Below are positions 18,623 through 27,652 of a stretch of 64,000 nucleotides of DNA, piece after piece (positions within the stretch are counted from its first letter, which is position 1; each line of letters starts with the position of its first letter). Under the pieces are notes generated by a model. The model was given only the letters and a program-made list of their open reading frames with translations. It ran no database searches and was not told where the DNA came from. The stretch comes from Ramlibacter humi (GTDB taxonomy: Bacteria; Pseudomonadota; Gammaproteobacteria; Burkholderiales; Burkholderiaceae_C), in contig NZ_SMLK01000004.1 of NCBI RefSeq assembly GCF_004681975.1, forward strand, positions 248,001-312,000. Reading direction: 5' to 3'. A program made the position numbers and the translations under genes.

Positions 18623-19084
18623 ATGTTCAACTCGGTCTTTTCTCTCCTTGGTAGCCCTGCCAGCTGGCGACGCTCACCCATCGAGCTGTGCGAGGTCCCG
18701 GATGCGCCGGGCCCCGAATCCAGCCCGACCCAGCGACTGCTGACGGTCGCGGGTGGCTTGGCGCTGGTGCTGTCCCGATGCCCTCGCGGCCAGGAGAAGC
18801 GCAGCTTTCCCGCGACCGTGGAGCTCTACGACACGATCCGCAGGCGGCTGCGCCGCGGCAGCGCGCCGCGCGTCGACGCGGAACTGCTGCTGGAGAGCTT
18901 CCATGAGGTCGCAGGCAAGCTGGATCCCGCTTCCCGGGTGGCGTTCCGCGAATGCCTGGAAGCCGAGCGCGAACGCGACCGGCAACGGCGGCCGCAGCCG
19001 GCCAAGTCCAAGCCGGGAGCGTCGCGTGACGATACGCGCGCGCCACTGACCTCCTCCGCGATCGAAGTCCTCGAGATCAACTGA
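18623..19084 (+). CDS. hypothetical protein
   Basis: A 153-residue protein, probably cytoplasmic, starting at ATG 18623 with GGAGGTGA upstream. A central region (TQRLLTVAGGLALVLSRC, ATVELYDTIRRRLRRG, AELLLESFHEVAGKL) is predicted to be helical; the last 40 residues are charged and low-complexity. It follows the preceding hypothetical gene by 61 bp on the same strand, so the two are probably one transcript. I do not recognise the family. Confidence 0.55.
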   Translation: MFNSVFSLLGSPASWRRSPIELCEVPDAPGPESSPTQRLLTVAGGLALVLSRCPRGQEKRSFPATVELYDTIRRRLRRGSAPRVDAELLLESFHEVAGKLDPASRVAFRECLEAERERDRQRRPQPAKSKPGASRDDTRAPLTSSAIEVLEIN

Positions 19085-19120
19085 GCCCGCCGCGCCGGCA
19101 TGACGTCTGCCGGCCGGCGC

Positions 19121-19735
19121 TCAGTGGAACAGTGCGATCAGCCGCGCGCGGGAGGTGACGCCGAAGGCGGCGAGCAGGCCGGAGATGTGGTTCTTCACCG
19201 TGCCCGTCGCGATGTTCATCTCCTCGGCGATCTCCCGGTTGTTGTGGCCTTGCAGGACCAGGTCGAGCACCTTGAGTTCGCGGGCATTCAGGCCCAGGTC
19301 CCGGCCGGCCCACACGCGAGGCGCCGGGCCCCTGGGCCCGGGCGCGGCCGGATCGGCGGCCGCCCCGACCTTGGCCAGAACCTCCAGCATCCGGCTGCGC
19401 AGACTCTGGATGTCGCTGGTCTTGTGGAGGAACGCCATGGCGCCCATGGACGCCGCCTCCGCGGCGATCGCCTCATCGACGCTGCCGGACAAGACGACGA
19501 GCCGGGCTTGCGGGTGCTGCCGCATGAACCGGCCGACGCCCGCGAGTCCCCGGGAGTCGGGCAGGTTCAGGTCCAGCACGACCAGGTCGGCGCCGCCTTC
19601 CATTTCGGAATAGGCGCGCGATCCCCGCGCCAGCGACGAAGCCTCGACGATGACCGCGCCATGCACCAGGTCCTTCAGCAGGTTGCCGATCGCGTAGCGG
19701 ACAAGTTCGTGGTCGTCGATCAGCAGGATCTTCAT
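19121..19735 (-). CDS. NarL/FixJ-family response regulator
   Basis: A 204-residue two-domain regulator. The receiver has the acidic pair Asp7-Asp8 (LLIDDHE), the phospho-acceptor Asp55 in VVLDLNLPD, Ser in VVLSGS and Lys in FLHKT. A linker leads to a LuxR-type helix-turn-helix at about residues 140-200 (LNARELKVLDLVLQGHNNREIAEEMNIAT, then TVKNHISGLLAAFGV). I start at ATG 19735 because the receiver begins there; a GTG at 19762 is possible. It is convergent with the preceding gene. Its likely partners are the kinases encoded at 22.4 or 31.8 kb, but no kinase is directly adjacent. Confidence 0.88.
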   Translation of the reverse strand: MKILLIDDHELVRYAIGNLLKDLVHGAVIVEASSLARGSRAYSEMEGGADLVVLDLNLPDSRGLAGVGRFMRQHPQARLVVLSGSVDEAIAAEAASMGAMAFLHKTSDIQSLRSRMLEVLAKVGAAADPAAPGPRGPAPRVWAGRDLGLNARELKVLDLVLQGHNNREIAEEMNIATGTVKNHISGLLAAFGVTSRARLIALFH

Positions 19736-20012
19736 GGTGTGCAGGGAGATGGTACGCGGCACCGACTTCGTCCGGGTGCCGCAATGGTCACTTCATCCCC
19801 CCCGAGCGGCGTCTCGGCGCCGTCGACCGTGTTGCCGCCGCCCGCCGGCGCTCGCGCGATGCGCGGTGGGCAAGGGACAACACATGCATCTGATTCTATG
19901 AAATCTGAGCATGAACTTTCTTACATGCACAGCGAAGTGTTTCCAGAATCGCACCGTGTCGACAGCCAGTGCCGGCCGTCTCTTCCCGCCGCCATTCGCA
20001 GGAGCAGCTTCC

Positions 20013-20528
20013 ATGTTTGACAAGCGATCCGGGCACTCCGCACCTGCACCGCAGGGGGCCTTCGAGGAATCCGCGTTCACGGTGCAGACCACGGCCGACC
20101 AGGGGGTCGAGCAGGAGTACCGGGAACTTCTCTGCAACCGCCTTTCCCGGCTCGGCATTCCGAAGGGCACGGTGGAGATCCAGATCCAGGTCGTGGGCGG
20201 TTCGCCGGATGGGCGCTCGGTGTACATCGGACTGCTTCGACTGGCCAAGTGGGAGCCGCGGCGCAGCGTCCGCATGCTCCTGGCACTGCCCCTGCTGGAG
20301 GCCAAGGCGCGCAAGGCGCTCGAAGGCACGTGGCTGGGCGAGGTCAGCATCTTCGGCGGCCTTTGGCTTCATGCGGCTTCACCGGTCCGCTCTCCGGCGG
20401 TGCTGTCGGAAATCCACCAGGTGATCGTCCGCCTGGAAACCGATGCGGGCCGCGACGGTTCCCGGGTGCCCGGCACGCCGATGGAAGTCGACCGCGCGCG
20501 CGTGCCTTCCGCTGTCACGGCCCGCTGA
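20013..20528 (+). CDS. hypothetical protein, member of a local two-gene family
   Basis: A 171-residue protein starting at ATG 20013 after CAGGAGC. The core, residues 30-130, contains RLSRLGIPKGTVEIQIQVV, GRSVYIGLLRLAKWEPRRS, LLALPLLEAKARKALEG and LGEVSIFGGLWLHAAS. The order of a GIP turn, a beta-hairpin, two helices and a final beta strand matches the protein at 17992-18561, so I propose common descent. The last 40 residues look disordered. No signal or membrane segment. Function unknown; the neighbouring response regulator suggests a signalling context. Confidence 0.6.
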   Translation: MFDKRSGHSAPAPQGAFEESAFTVQTTADQGVEQEYRELLCNRLSRLGIPKGTVEIQIQVVGGSPDGRSVYIGLLRLAKWEPRRSVRMLLALPLLEAKARKALEGTWLGEVSIFGGLWLHAASPVRSPAVLSEIHQVIVRLETDAGRDGSRVPGTPMEVDRARVPSAVTAR

Positions 20529-20544
20529 ACGGGGACGGACCTCT

Positions 20545-21243
20545 TCAAGTCCGAGCGCGCGGGAAGGTGCGGGCGGCGCGGTCGCAGGCATGAGCAAGGA
20601 TCGCGTCGAGCGTGTCCAGGTGCCAGCGGTCACCGGGGGTCAGCTGCGTGCGCAGGGTGCACTGTCCACGCTCGACGGCCAGCATCAGCGGCGTGGGCGC
20701 GGCGCCGAGTGGAAGCCCCAGCAGCAAGTCGACGAAGCGGTCGTCGATCCAGGCCGGTGCATGCTCCTTCCTCGCCGTGAGGACCGCGAAGCGCCGCCAG
20801 AACATGTCGGGCGCGGAGCGCCATTTCACTTCGGGGTAGACGGCGAGCCAACGGATCTCCTCCGGGAGGGACCGCTCCACCGCCGTGCGTTCCGGCTCGG
20901 TCAACATGCCGTAGGCCTGTGCCTCGATCCGGTCCTTCAGCTTCCGGTCGAACAGGATCACCGCGGGCGCTGCGTCGACGGCGAGTTGCACGCAGGCGCG
21001 AAGCTCCGTGCCCTGGACGAAAGCGCGGGATGGAGCGCCCGCTTCCAACCTCGCGCGCCGGCCGCAGATCAGGGTGTCCAGCCGTGCCGTCCGCGTGGAG
21101 CGGCCCGATGCGGCGTCCAGCAGATCGGGCCACGAGGCGAGACGGAACGCGCTCGCCCCGGCATGGCACGCAGGTTGGGATGCGCCACTCCCGGCCGCTG
21201 TCCTGAGGCGGATGGAGAGCCCTGGAGGTTGTTCGCTGGCCAT
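20545..21243 (-). CDS. hypothetical protein
   Basis: A 232-residue protein with no recognised family. It has an evenly mixed composition, unlike the arginine-rich frames around it, with stretches such as RACVQLAVDAAPAVILFDRK, YGMLTEPERTAVERSLPEE and IDDRFVDLLLGLPLGA that look like a folded alpha/beta protein. I chose ATG 21243; a GTG at 21300 would add 19 basic residues. No signal peptide. It is convergent with the gene at 20013, with only 16 bp between stops. Confidence 0.5.
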   Translation of the reverse strand: MASEQPPGLSIRLRTAAGSGASQPACHAGASAFRLASWPDLLDAASGRSTRTARLDTLICGRRARLEAGAPSRAFVQGTELRACVQLAVDAAPAVILFDRKLKDRIEAQAYGMLTEPERTAVERSLPEEIRWLAVYPEVKWRSAPDMFWRRFAVLTARKEHAPAWIDDRFVDLLLGLPLGAAPTPLMLAVERGQCTLRTQLTPGDRWHLDTLDAILAHACDRAARTFPRART

Positions 21244-21486
21244 CGCGGACTTTCGGGGGCGGCGCGCTGAGCGGGACCGCATGCCGGAATGGAAGCCCAC
21301 GGGAACGATTCCCGCGGCGCGCCGACCCGGTCAGGAAAAGTCTAGGGGCCGGGTCCATGCCGACACCCTCAGAGTTCACTCACAAGTGGCCCACCTCACA
21401 TCTGCGCGGGGAGTGCAGCCTTCCATCCCGATGTCAAGGCCGATCGACACGTGACGGCGCGCGCCGCGCACCGCAGACTGGCGGCC

Positions 21487-22341
21487 ATGCCCTCCTCCAT
21501 GACTGATGGCCTGGTTCACCGGTGCGCCGTGGCCGTGCTGATTCCGTTTGCGCTCGCTACCGGTGCGTTGCCGGCCTTCGCGGCGACCCAAACCGGCCGG
21601 TTGCTGCTGGATCTGAAGATCCAGGTGCGGGAAAGCATCGCCAACGGCTATGCCGGCGAGACAAGCACCGGAACGTCGAGCGAGACGCTGCACCTGGAAG
21701 CCACCCTACGCACCGACGGGACGCTGGTCGCGCTCAGCCGGCCAAGCCCCGCGATGGCGCCCCCGCCGTCCGGCCGCCCCACGAGGGAACGGGCGCGCTC
21801 CACCGCGCGGCCCTCCCCCGCTCCCCTTCCGGCGCCCACGCCCGCGCCCGCCCGGGGCGATGCGCGTTACCTGGCCTATCGCGCGCAGCAGGACTGCGGC
21901 GCGGAAATGCACGCCGTCGTGCAGCGCAGCCGGGAGGGCGTACTGTCGGATCCCACTATCCACAAGAGCGAAGCCTTCACCGAGAAATCGCAGGCGGACT
22001 ACCAGGCCACCGCCGGCGACAAGCTGCTGCTGATCTGCCCCAAGCTCAACGACCTCTTCCTCGACCCCAAGGCGCAGACGATCCACGTCGCGCTGGGAGA
22101 GCCCCCGGTGCGCGGCAAGACCACCTATTCGGAAGGGTCCTCCCATCCGATCCTGCGCGAGAGGGACACGGAACTGCGGCTGAGCGCGGAAGCCCTGGCC
22201 TGGGTCCGCCAGCAACTGCATGGCGCACCCAGGTCGGGCCAGGCGAAGACAACCTTGCAGCTCGGCGACAAGCCCGGGATGGGCGGCAAGCGGACAGGCA
22301 GCGTGGAAGTCGAGTTGTCCTGGCGATTCACGGACCTCTGA
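21487..22341 (+). CDS. secreted hypothetical protein
   Basis: About 284 residues. A hydrophobic N-terminal segment ending LPAFAAT is a signal peptide. A linker rich in Pro and Ala (residues 85-125) follows, then a region with DCGAEMHAVVQRSREG and a cysteine in LLICPKLND. The C-terminus (SVEVELSWRFTDL) looks like a beta-strand end, as in periplasmic or outer-membrane-associated proteins. The start is uncertain: GTG 21451 and ATG 21499 are alternatives, all before the signal peptide. No family recognised. It is convergent with the hybrid kinase gene. Confidence 0.5.
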   Translation: MPSSMTDGLVHRCAVAVLIPFALATGALPAFAATQTGRLLLDLKIQVRESIANGYAGETSTGTSSETLHLEATLRTDGTLVALSRPSPAMAPPPSGRPTRERARSTARPSPAPLPAPTPAPARGDARYLAYRAQQDCGAEMHAVVQRSREGVLSDPTIHKSEAFTEKSQADYQATAGDKLLLICPKLNDLFLDPKAQTIHVALGEPPVRGKTTYSEGSSHPILRERDTELRLSAEALAWVRQQLHGAPRSGQAKTTLQLGDKPGMGGKRTGSVEVELSWRFTDL

Positions 22342-22387
22342 CAAGCCGCGGTCGCGGGCCTGGCCGTCCGCAACGGGCGCACGGCGA

Positions 22388-24274
22388 TCAGCGCCGGCCC
22401 AGGACTTGCGCCACGGCCGCCGTGAACGCCGCCGCGCGCAACGGCTTGAAGAGCACCTGGAGCCCGGCCTGGCGCAGTTCACCCGCATCGGGAAGCGCCC
22501 TGTCGCCGGTGATGATCAGGATGGCGAGCCGCTCACCCAGGCGTTCGCGCAGCACGCGCGCGAGTTGGACGCCCGTCATTTCGCCACGCAGCCGGTAGTC
22601 CAGCACCGCGACGTCGAAATCACCGGGCGCGGCCAGCGCTTCCTGCGAGGTGGCGGCCGGCGTCACGCGCGCGCCGGCACGGGTGAGGACCGCGGACGCC
22701 GCCTCCACGATCTGCCATTCGTTGTCGACCACCAGCGCCCGGACGCCGCGGAGATCGGCCAGGTCGCCCGCGCCCCGCACTTCCGGCGTGTCGTCGGACG
22801 CCGAAGGGGGCGCCGACCTGAGGCGCACCCAGAACGTGGAGCCAGCCCCGGGCGCCGAGCGCAGACCGACGGACGCGTCCATCGCGCGCGCCATGCGATG
22901 CACGATGGACAGGCCCAGCCCCAATCCTTCCTTGCGGTCGCGAGCGGCGTTGCCGACCTGGAAGAATTCCTCGAAGACCTGGTCGTGCAGCGCGGGCGCA
23001 ATTCCCACGCCCGAGTCGCGAACTTCGAAGCGAACCTGGCGCTGCCCCTGGTGGAAGACCGTGCGGGCCGCCACCAGGATGCCCCCCGCGTCGGTGTACT
23101 TGATCGCGTTGTCGACGAGGTTGCCCAGCAGGCGCTCGAGCATCCGGCGATCCGCCAGGACCGTCTGGCCACGATGGAAGAAGCGCAAAGCCAGCCCCTT
23201 CTGCGCGCCCCGCGCGGCGTATCGGCGGTGCAGAACCGCGATCATGTCCGCGACGCGAACCGGCTCCTGCCGCGGCGGCTCGTCGCCCGCGTCGAGCCGC
23301 GACAGGTCGAGGATGGCGTCGACGGTCTCCGACAGCTCGAAGACCGAGCGTGCCAGCCTTGAGAACTGCTCGTCGTGCCGGTCCTCCGCCCTGTGCGCCG
23401 TGCTGACCAGGTCCGTGAGCAGGCATACCGCGTGCAGCGGCTGGCGCAGGTCATGGCTCGCGGCGGCAAGGAATCGGCTCTTCTCCAGGCTGGCGCGCTC
23501 GGCCTGCAGGCTCGCGGCATCGGCAAGCCGCGCCTGCTCGTCCAGTCGTGCCGCCAGCCTTTCGTTGAGGATCAGCTGGCGGATCGACTCCGCCTGCATC
23601 CGGTGGGCCTGCATGGCGAACGTCACCTGCATCGCCGTGAAAAACACCACGCCCGTCGCGATGAACCGGTGGATGAAGTCCGGCTCGAGAGCAAACCGCA
23701 ATGCGATTCCCCCGCCCATGAGCGAGCAGGCCGCGATCATGGGGCGCTTCAGCCAGAACGTCCCCGACGCGGTGCTGTGCAAGGCCATGACATAACCCAG
23801 GACGAGCACGGCATTGGCGAAGGCATCGCCGCGGGAATACAGCACGAAGGCGCTGGCCCCATACGCCAGGGAGCAGGCACTGGCGAAGAGCAGGATCTGC
23901 TGCTCCTCGTCCATCCGGCTCTGGCGCATGAGCCGGTCCATCGGCCAGCGACCGACCGAGCTCCAAGCGCTCCCCAGGAGGAAAACCACGGCCAGGCACG
24001 CCAGGATCGCCGCGTCCTTGTGGTGCCAGAAGAAACCCGCGAACAGCAAAGCGGTGCCGAGGTTCGCGACCACGCCCGTCTGCCGGAGGTTCGCCACATA
24101 GCGGGCGGTCATCCGCCGCGCGATCTCCTCTTCCAGGCCGATGTCGACGCTGGCAGCAGCGGCCTGCGCCGTGTCATTGGGATGAGAAGAAGAGAGGACT
24201 GGTCGAGCGGGAGCTGACGATGGAACGCCCAGGTCTTGCTCCGGCACCAGTTCGGGGCTCAGCGGGATCGACAT
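22388..24274 (-). CDS. membrane hybrid histidine kinase with receiver domain
   Basis: A 628-residue sensor kinase. About six hydrophobic segments fill residues 65-220. A short coiled coil follows, then a HisKA domain with the box SHDLRQPLHA (His near residue 274). The catalytic domain has NLVDNAIKYTDAGG (N box), DSGVGI, EGLGLGLSIV. A C-terminal receiver carries Asp near 559 (VAVLDYRLRG), Thr in IITGD and Lys in LFKPL. The HDLRQPL subclass is often found with LuxR-type regulators that control secretion or attachment genes. I start at ATG 24274; a TTG at 24307 is possible. The NarL-type regulator at 19.1 kb is a candidate partner. Confidence 0.85.
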   Translation of the reverse strand: MSIPLSPELVPEQDLGVPSSAPARPVLSSSHPNDTAQAAAASVDIGLEEEIARRMTARYVANLRQTGVVANLGTALLFAGFFWHHKDAAILACLAVVFLLGSAWSSVGRWPMDRLMRQSRMDEEQQILLFASACSLAYGASAFVLYSRGDAFANAVLVLGYVMALHSTASGTFWLKRPMIAACSLMGGGIALRFALEPDFIHRFIATGVVFFTAMQVTFAMQAHRMQAESIRQLILNERLAARLDEQARLADAASLQAERASLEKSRFLAAASHDLRQPLHAVCLLTDLVSTAHRAEDRHDEQFSRLARSVFELSETVDAILDLSRLDAGDEPPRQEPVRVADMIAVLHRRYAARGAQKGLALRFFHRGQTVLADRRMLERLLGNLVDNAIKYTDAGGILVAARTVFHQGQRQVRFEVRDSGVGIAPALHDQVFEEFFQVGNAARDRKEGLGLGLSIVHRMARAMDASVGLRSAPGAGSTFWVRLRSAPPSASDDTPEVRGAGDLADLRGVRALVVDNEWQIVEAASAVLTRAGARVTPAATSQEALAAPGDFDVAVLDYRLRGEMTGVQLARVLRERLGERLAILIITGDRALPDAGELRQAGLQVLFKPLRAAAFTAAVAQVLGRR

Positions 24275-24381
24275 CAGGGAGCAAGCGGGCGGATCGGGAG
24301 GGATCAAGCGTATCGGCAGCCTACCCAGCAGTCAATGAAGCGGGCCGCCAGGCAGCCGCGCTCGCGAAAGCTGTCGGCCAG

Positions 24382-24414
24382 AAAAAAAAGCGCCCGGGAG
24401 CCATCACCGGGCGC
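24382..24414 (-). terminator. intrinsic terminator
   Basis: On the minus strand an 8-bp GC stem (GCGCCCGG with its complement) and a nine-base loop are followed by eight T. It lies about 100 bp beyond the stop of the propeller lipoprotein gene at 24514 and before the kinase start, so it ends the lipoprotein transcript and insulates the kinase gene. Confidence 0.85.
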
Positions 24415-24513
24415 AAGCCATTCGGCATTTGTGAACGTCAGACGAGGAGCATGCCGGATGGAGAATGGAGTCGCTGCCGTGCCGTGGGTGACCCGGTTCT
24501 CCCTGCCGGGCCT

Positions 24514-25707
24514 TCAGGAGTTCCAGCCATCAAAGAGGACGAAGTCGGAAGGCAACTCGCCTGCCTCCCCCGCGCCCTGGTACGTCAGCTGCCCCGTTGC
24601 CTCATCGCAGCTGAACGTGTGCATCTCCGCCGAACTGCTGTCGCATGCGTAGAGGCGCTTGCCACTGGCGTCCACGCGGACGGCGTCGAGAGTCTGTGCC
24701 GACGCCACCGTGACCCGGCGCACGAGCGCCAGGTCGCCTGTGGCCGCATCGAGGGTGAATTGGCCGACGTCCTGATTGCCGACGGTGGCGTAAACGCAGT
24801 CCGGTCGTTGCGGGTGAAAAGCCAGGCGGACATAGTTGAACGGCGGCGGCATCCTGATCAGCCGGGTGGCGGGTTCGATCAGAATGCCTGTTTGCGGGTC
24901 GATCGGCACGACACGCAGCGAACTGTCCTGATACTGCGAGAAGAATGCGAAGCGGCCAGAAGGGTCGATGCTGACGGGGCCGGGGAAATCCGAAACGAGG
25001 GCCATGGAATCCGCGAGTGCCAGGCTGCCATCCGCCCCGATGGTGTAGGTGGAGACACACCCCTGCTCGTCTTCGGAGAGATAGAGGAATTTGCCGCTGG
25101 GATGTACGGTCACGCCCACGGGGCTTCCCCTGCCCGATCCCGGTGCGACAGAGAACCGCGACGGGATGCCTGTGGCGCGGTCGATGCGGAAAGCCCAGAT
25201 GTCCGCGCTGCCAAAGTTGCAGACGTAAAGAATGTCCTCGTTCGGATGGAGCGCAAGCGAAGTCGGCGAGGTGCCGGCCGGGACCGTCGGCGTCGAAGCC
25301 AGTGAGATGGCTCCCGTGGCACGGTCGACTGAGTAGATGACCACGGTGTGGCTGCTGCTGTCCGTCACGTAGAGGAACGAGCCGTCCGCCGCCAAGCAGA
25401 GTGCGGTTGGACTGCCGATGTTCGCGATCGTGCCTACGATGCTTTCCGCGATCCCGGTCGTGGCATTCAACGCGACGGCGGTCACGCCCGTACCGGCCGG
25501 CGACGCCGACGTGTTCATGACGTACGCCCACGGCGAGGGCCTCGGGGCCGGGGCGGGTGGATTGCCTACCGGCGAAGGGGCTGGCGAGGGGCTGTCGTCG
25601 CTTCCCCTGTCGTCGTCGCCCCCTCCGCATGCCGAAAGCAGGTCCATGGCCGAGAGCAGGGATACAGAAGTGAACAGTCGTTGAAGGGCGTCGCGGCGAG
25701 TGGTCAT
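24514..25707 (-). CDS. Tat-type lactonase-like propeller lipoprotein
   Basis: A 397-residue protein. The N-terminus MTTRRDALQRLF has a twin-arginine pattern, and a lipobox-like LLSAC at about residues 23-27 is followed by a Gly/Asp-rich and Pro-rich linker. The rest is repeated blades such as PTALCLAADGSFLYVTDSSS, PTSLALHPNEDILYVCNFGS and VTVHPSGKFLYLSEDEQG, a seven-bladed propeller of the 6-phosphogluconolactonase-like family. It is divergent from a related gene at 25953 and closes at the terminator near 24.4 kb. It is probably exported folded and lipid-anchored; the ligand is unknown. Confidence 0.8.
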   Translation of the reverse strand: MTTRRDALQRLFTSVSLLSAMDLLSACGGGDDDRGSDDSPSPAPSPVGNPPAPAPRPSPWAYVMNTSASPAGTGVTAVALNATTGIAESIVGTIANIGSPTALCLAADGSFLYVTDSSSHTVVIYSVDRATGAISLASTPTVPAGTSPTSLALHPNEDILYVCNFGSADIWAFRIDRATGIPSRFSVAPGSGRGSPVGVTVHPSGKFLYLSEDEQGCVSTYTIGADGSLALADSMALVSDFPGPVSIDPSGRFAFFSQYQDSSLRVVPIDPQTGILIEPATRLIRMPPPFNYVRLAFHPQRPDCVYATVGNQDVGQFTLDAATGDLALVRRVTVASAQTLDAVRVDASGKRLYACDSSSAEMHTFSCDEATGQLTYQGAGEAGELPSDFVLFDGWNS

Positions 25708-25952
25708 GCTGGCAATCGAATGAGCCCCGGCCCAGTGAATGGGCGGGACTCTTCGATTGCAGCACTTGGTCTCCGGAGGGGATAGTCACTTTTCCGCGAA
25801 TGGAGAGTCAGGAGCAAGTGCCTCGACGCGGCCCCGCCCGGCGAGCAAGGGCCGGCCCGCGACAGCCACGATTGTTTGACCAATATCTGCGTAACGCCGG
25901 TCGGGTGTGCAGGCGTACTGTTGGCTCCATAGGCATTTCACGGAGACGCTTC

Positions 25953-27122
25953 ATGCCCCACACCTCGATCACGCGCCGCCGCACCTTGGCGAAGTTGTTC
26001 CTTTTTGCCTCAGCCGCCGCGTCGCAACTCGCAGCCTGCGGCGGCAGCGGCGGCGGGGACGGGAGCGGCGAATCTTCCTCCGCGGCCGAAGAGACTCCGG
26101 GGCCGATGGCGCCCGGGCCGGCCGCGCCCCCTGCGCCACCGACGGCAAGGTTCGCCTATTCGGGATCGAGCGCCGCGACGCTTTTCGAATACAGCGTGGA
26201 CCCCTCCAGTGGCGCACTGACGGAGATTCAGTCGCTCACGACCGATGGCGCGCCCGTCCACGTCTGCATGGGCGCGCGGCCCGAACATGTCTACGCGGCG
26301 CAACCCGCCAATGGCGAGGTGAAACTCTACGAAGTGGACACGGTGACGCGTGCGCTGACCCTCAAGGGCTCATTCCCCGCCGGTCCAAGCCCCGACGTGC
26401 TTGCGCTGCATCCCTCGGGCAAGTTCCTCTGCGTGGGGGATCGCTTCAACCGGCAGCTCTCGTCGTACCTCATCGATCCGGCGACCGGAGGGCTCACGCT
26501 GATTGGTTCCCTCGCGTGCGACACGGGTGTTCTCGAATTCCATCCTTCGGGTGCTTTCGTCTTCTCCGCCGCGGGTGGGGGCAACCTCTGGTCGATCGCG
26601 GTCGACCCAGGTACCGGCCTGCTGACGCAGGCGGCCAGCACGCCCGCAACATTCGGCATCGAAAGCCTCGCGGTTGATCCGGCTGGACAGGCGCTCTACA
26701 CCAGCACGTCCAACGTGCACGATCGCAACGTGACGGCCCACGGCATCGATGCGGCCACTGGGGCCCTCACCCAGCGGCAACATCTCGCCCTGGATGCGCA
26801 ACCGGGTGGCCTCGCTGTCCATCCTTCAGGACGGTACCTGTACCTGGCAACACACAACAACACCACGCCATTCGGGGGCGACCTGCGAAAGCTCGAAATC
26901 GATCCCACCACCGGGAGCCTGACCGCGGGTACCGTGTTGACCAAAGCCGTCCTTCGGTCTGCCTCCATCTCGATCGATTCGGGCGGCGGCGTCGTTTACG
27001 TGTCGAGCTCCAATGGCAGTGAGATCGAAGTGTTCTCCTGCGATTCAGCCAACAGCGGTGACCTGACGCCCTTGCAAAAGGTGTCGGTGTTCGGTGGCGG
27101 CACTCGCTTGGCGCTGTCTTGA
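25953..27122 (+). CDS. Tat-type lactonase-like propeller lipoprotein
   Basis: A 389-residue protein starting at ATG 25953 after ACGGAGA. The N-terminus has ITRRRTLAKLFLF, a twin-arginine type signal, and a lipobox (AAC) followed by a Gly/Ser/Pro-rich linker. The body has propeller blades such as PDVLALHPSGKFLCVGDRFN, LAVHPSGRYLYLATHN and IEVFSCDSANSGDLTPLQKV. The final blade (FSCDSANSGDLT) closely matches FSCDEATGQLT in the divergent gene at 24514, so the pair arose by duplication. They probably share a regulatory region. Function unknown. Confidence 0.8.
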   Translation: MPHTSITRRRTLAKLFLFASAAASQLAACGGSGGGDGSGESSSAAEETPGPMAPGPAAPPAPPTARFAYSGSSAATLFEYSVDPSSGALTEIQSLTTDGAPVHVCMGARPEHVYAAQPANGEVKLYEVDTVTRALTLKGSFPAGPSPDVLALHPSGKFLCVGDRFNRQLSSYLIDPATGGLTLIGSLACDTGVLEFHPSGAFVFSAAGGGNLWSIAVDPGTGLLTQAASTPATFGIESLAVDPAGQALYTSTSNVHDRNVTAHGIDAATGALTQRQHLALDAQPGGLAVHPSGRYLYLATHNNTTPFGGDLRKLEIDPTTGSLTAGTVLTKAVLRSASISIDSGGGVVYVSSSNGSEIEVFSCDSANSGDLTPLQKVSVFGGGTRLALS

Positions 27123-27275
27123 ACCAGCTGAACGACCCGGCCCCGGAATGCAATCCGCCTGCGAAGTGCAGATTCATTGAGTATCCGAGCAGGCCCGCTG
27201 CGTGAAGAATGAGAGGGCCGCTCAGCCGGCCAGATCGGCCGCGGGGCAACCCATCCACCCCTGTCGCTTACCCGC

Positions 27276-27602
27276 ATGTTCAAGTCCCTCGTGCTCGCCG
27301 CTTCGGCGCTCGCCAGCGCTCTCGTCTTTGCCGCATCCCCCGTTCCTGAAGGCACGCGGATGCGTGTGCTGGATCCCAGTCTTGGGACGGGAGATTGGGT
27401 GGAGGGTCGACTCAAAACGGCCAAGGACGGCTGCGTCCTGGTGTTTCTCGATCGAAAGTCGAAGACCGGCCACATCGCTGCCTCCGTCGCGGGCGCGCGC
27501 AAGGTGGAGATGCTGCAAGGGGGTCAGTGGGTTGCCGCGCCGGTGTCGGCGATCAACGCAAGCCAGCCTCAGGCATGCCGAGGGGGAGGCGACAACGATT
27601 GA
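27276..27602 (+). CDS. small secreted protein
   Basis: A 108-residue protein with a signal peptide (MFKSLVLAASALASALVFAA). The mature part has a small beta-rich region (TRMRVLDPSLGTGDWVEGRL, GCVLVFLDRKSKTGHIAA), possibly SH3-like, and one cysteine in that region plus one near the C-terminus (PQACRGG). No strong ribosome site before the ATG. It lies 150 bp after the propeller gene on the same strand, and the next gene follows within 51 bp. Function unknown. Confidence 0.6.
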   Translation: MFKSLVLAASALASALVFAASPVPEGTRMRVLDPSLGTGDWVEGRLKTAKDGCVLVFLDRKSKTGHIAASVAGARKVEMLQGGQWVAAPVSAINASQPQACRGGGDND

Positions 27603-27652
27603 GGCGCTCGTCGAGAAGCGCCAAGGAGTTCTTGCAACCGCGTCGACGCCGA

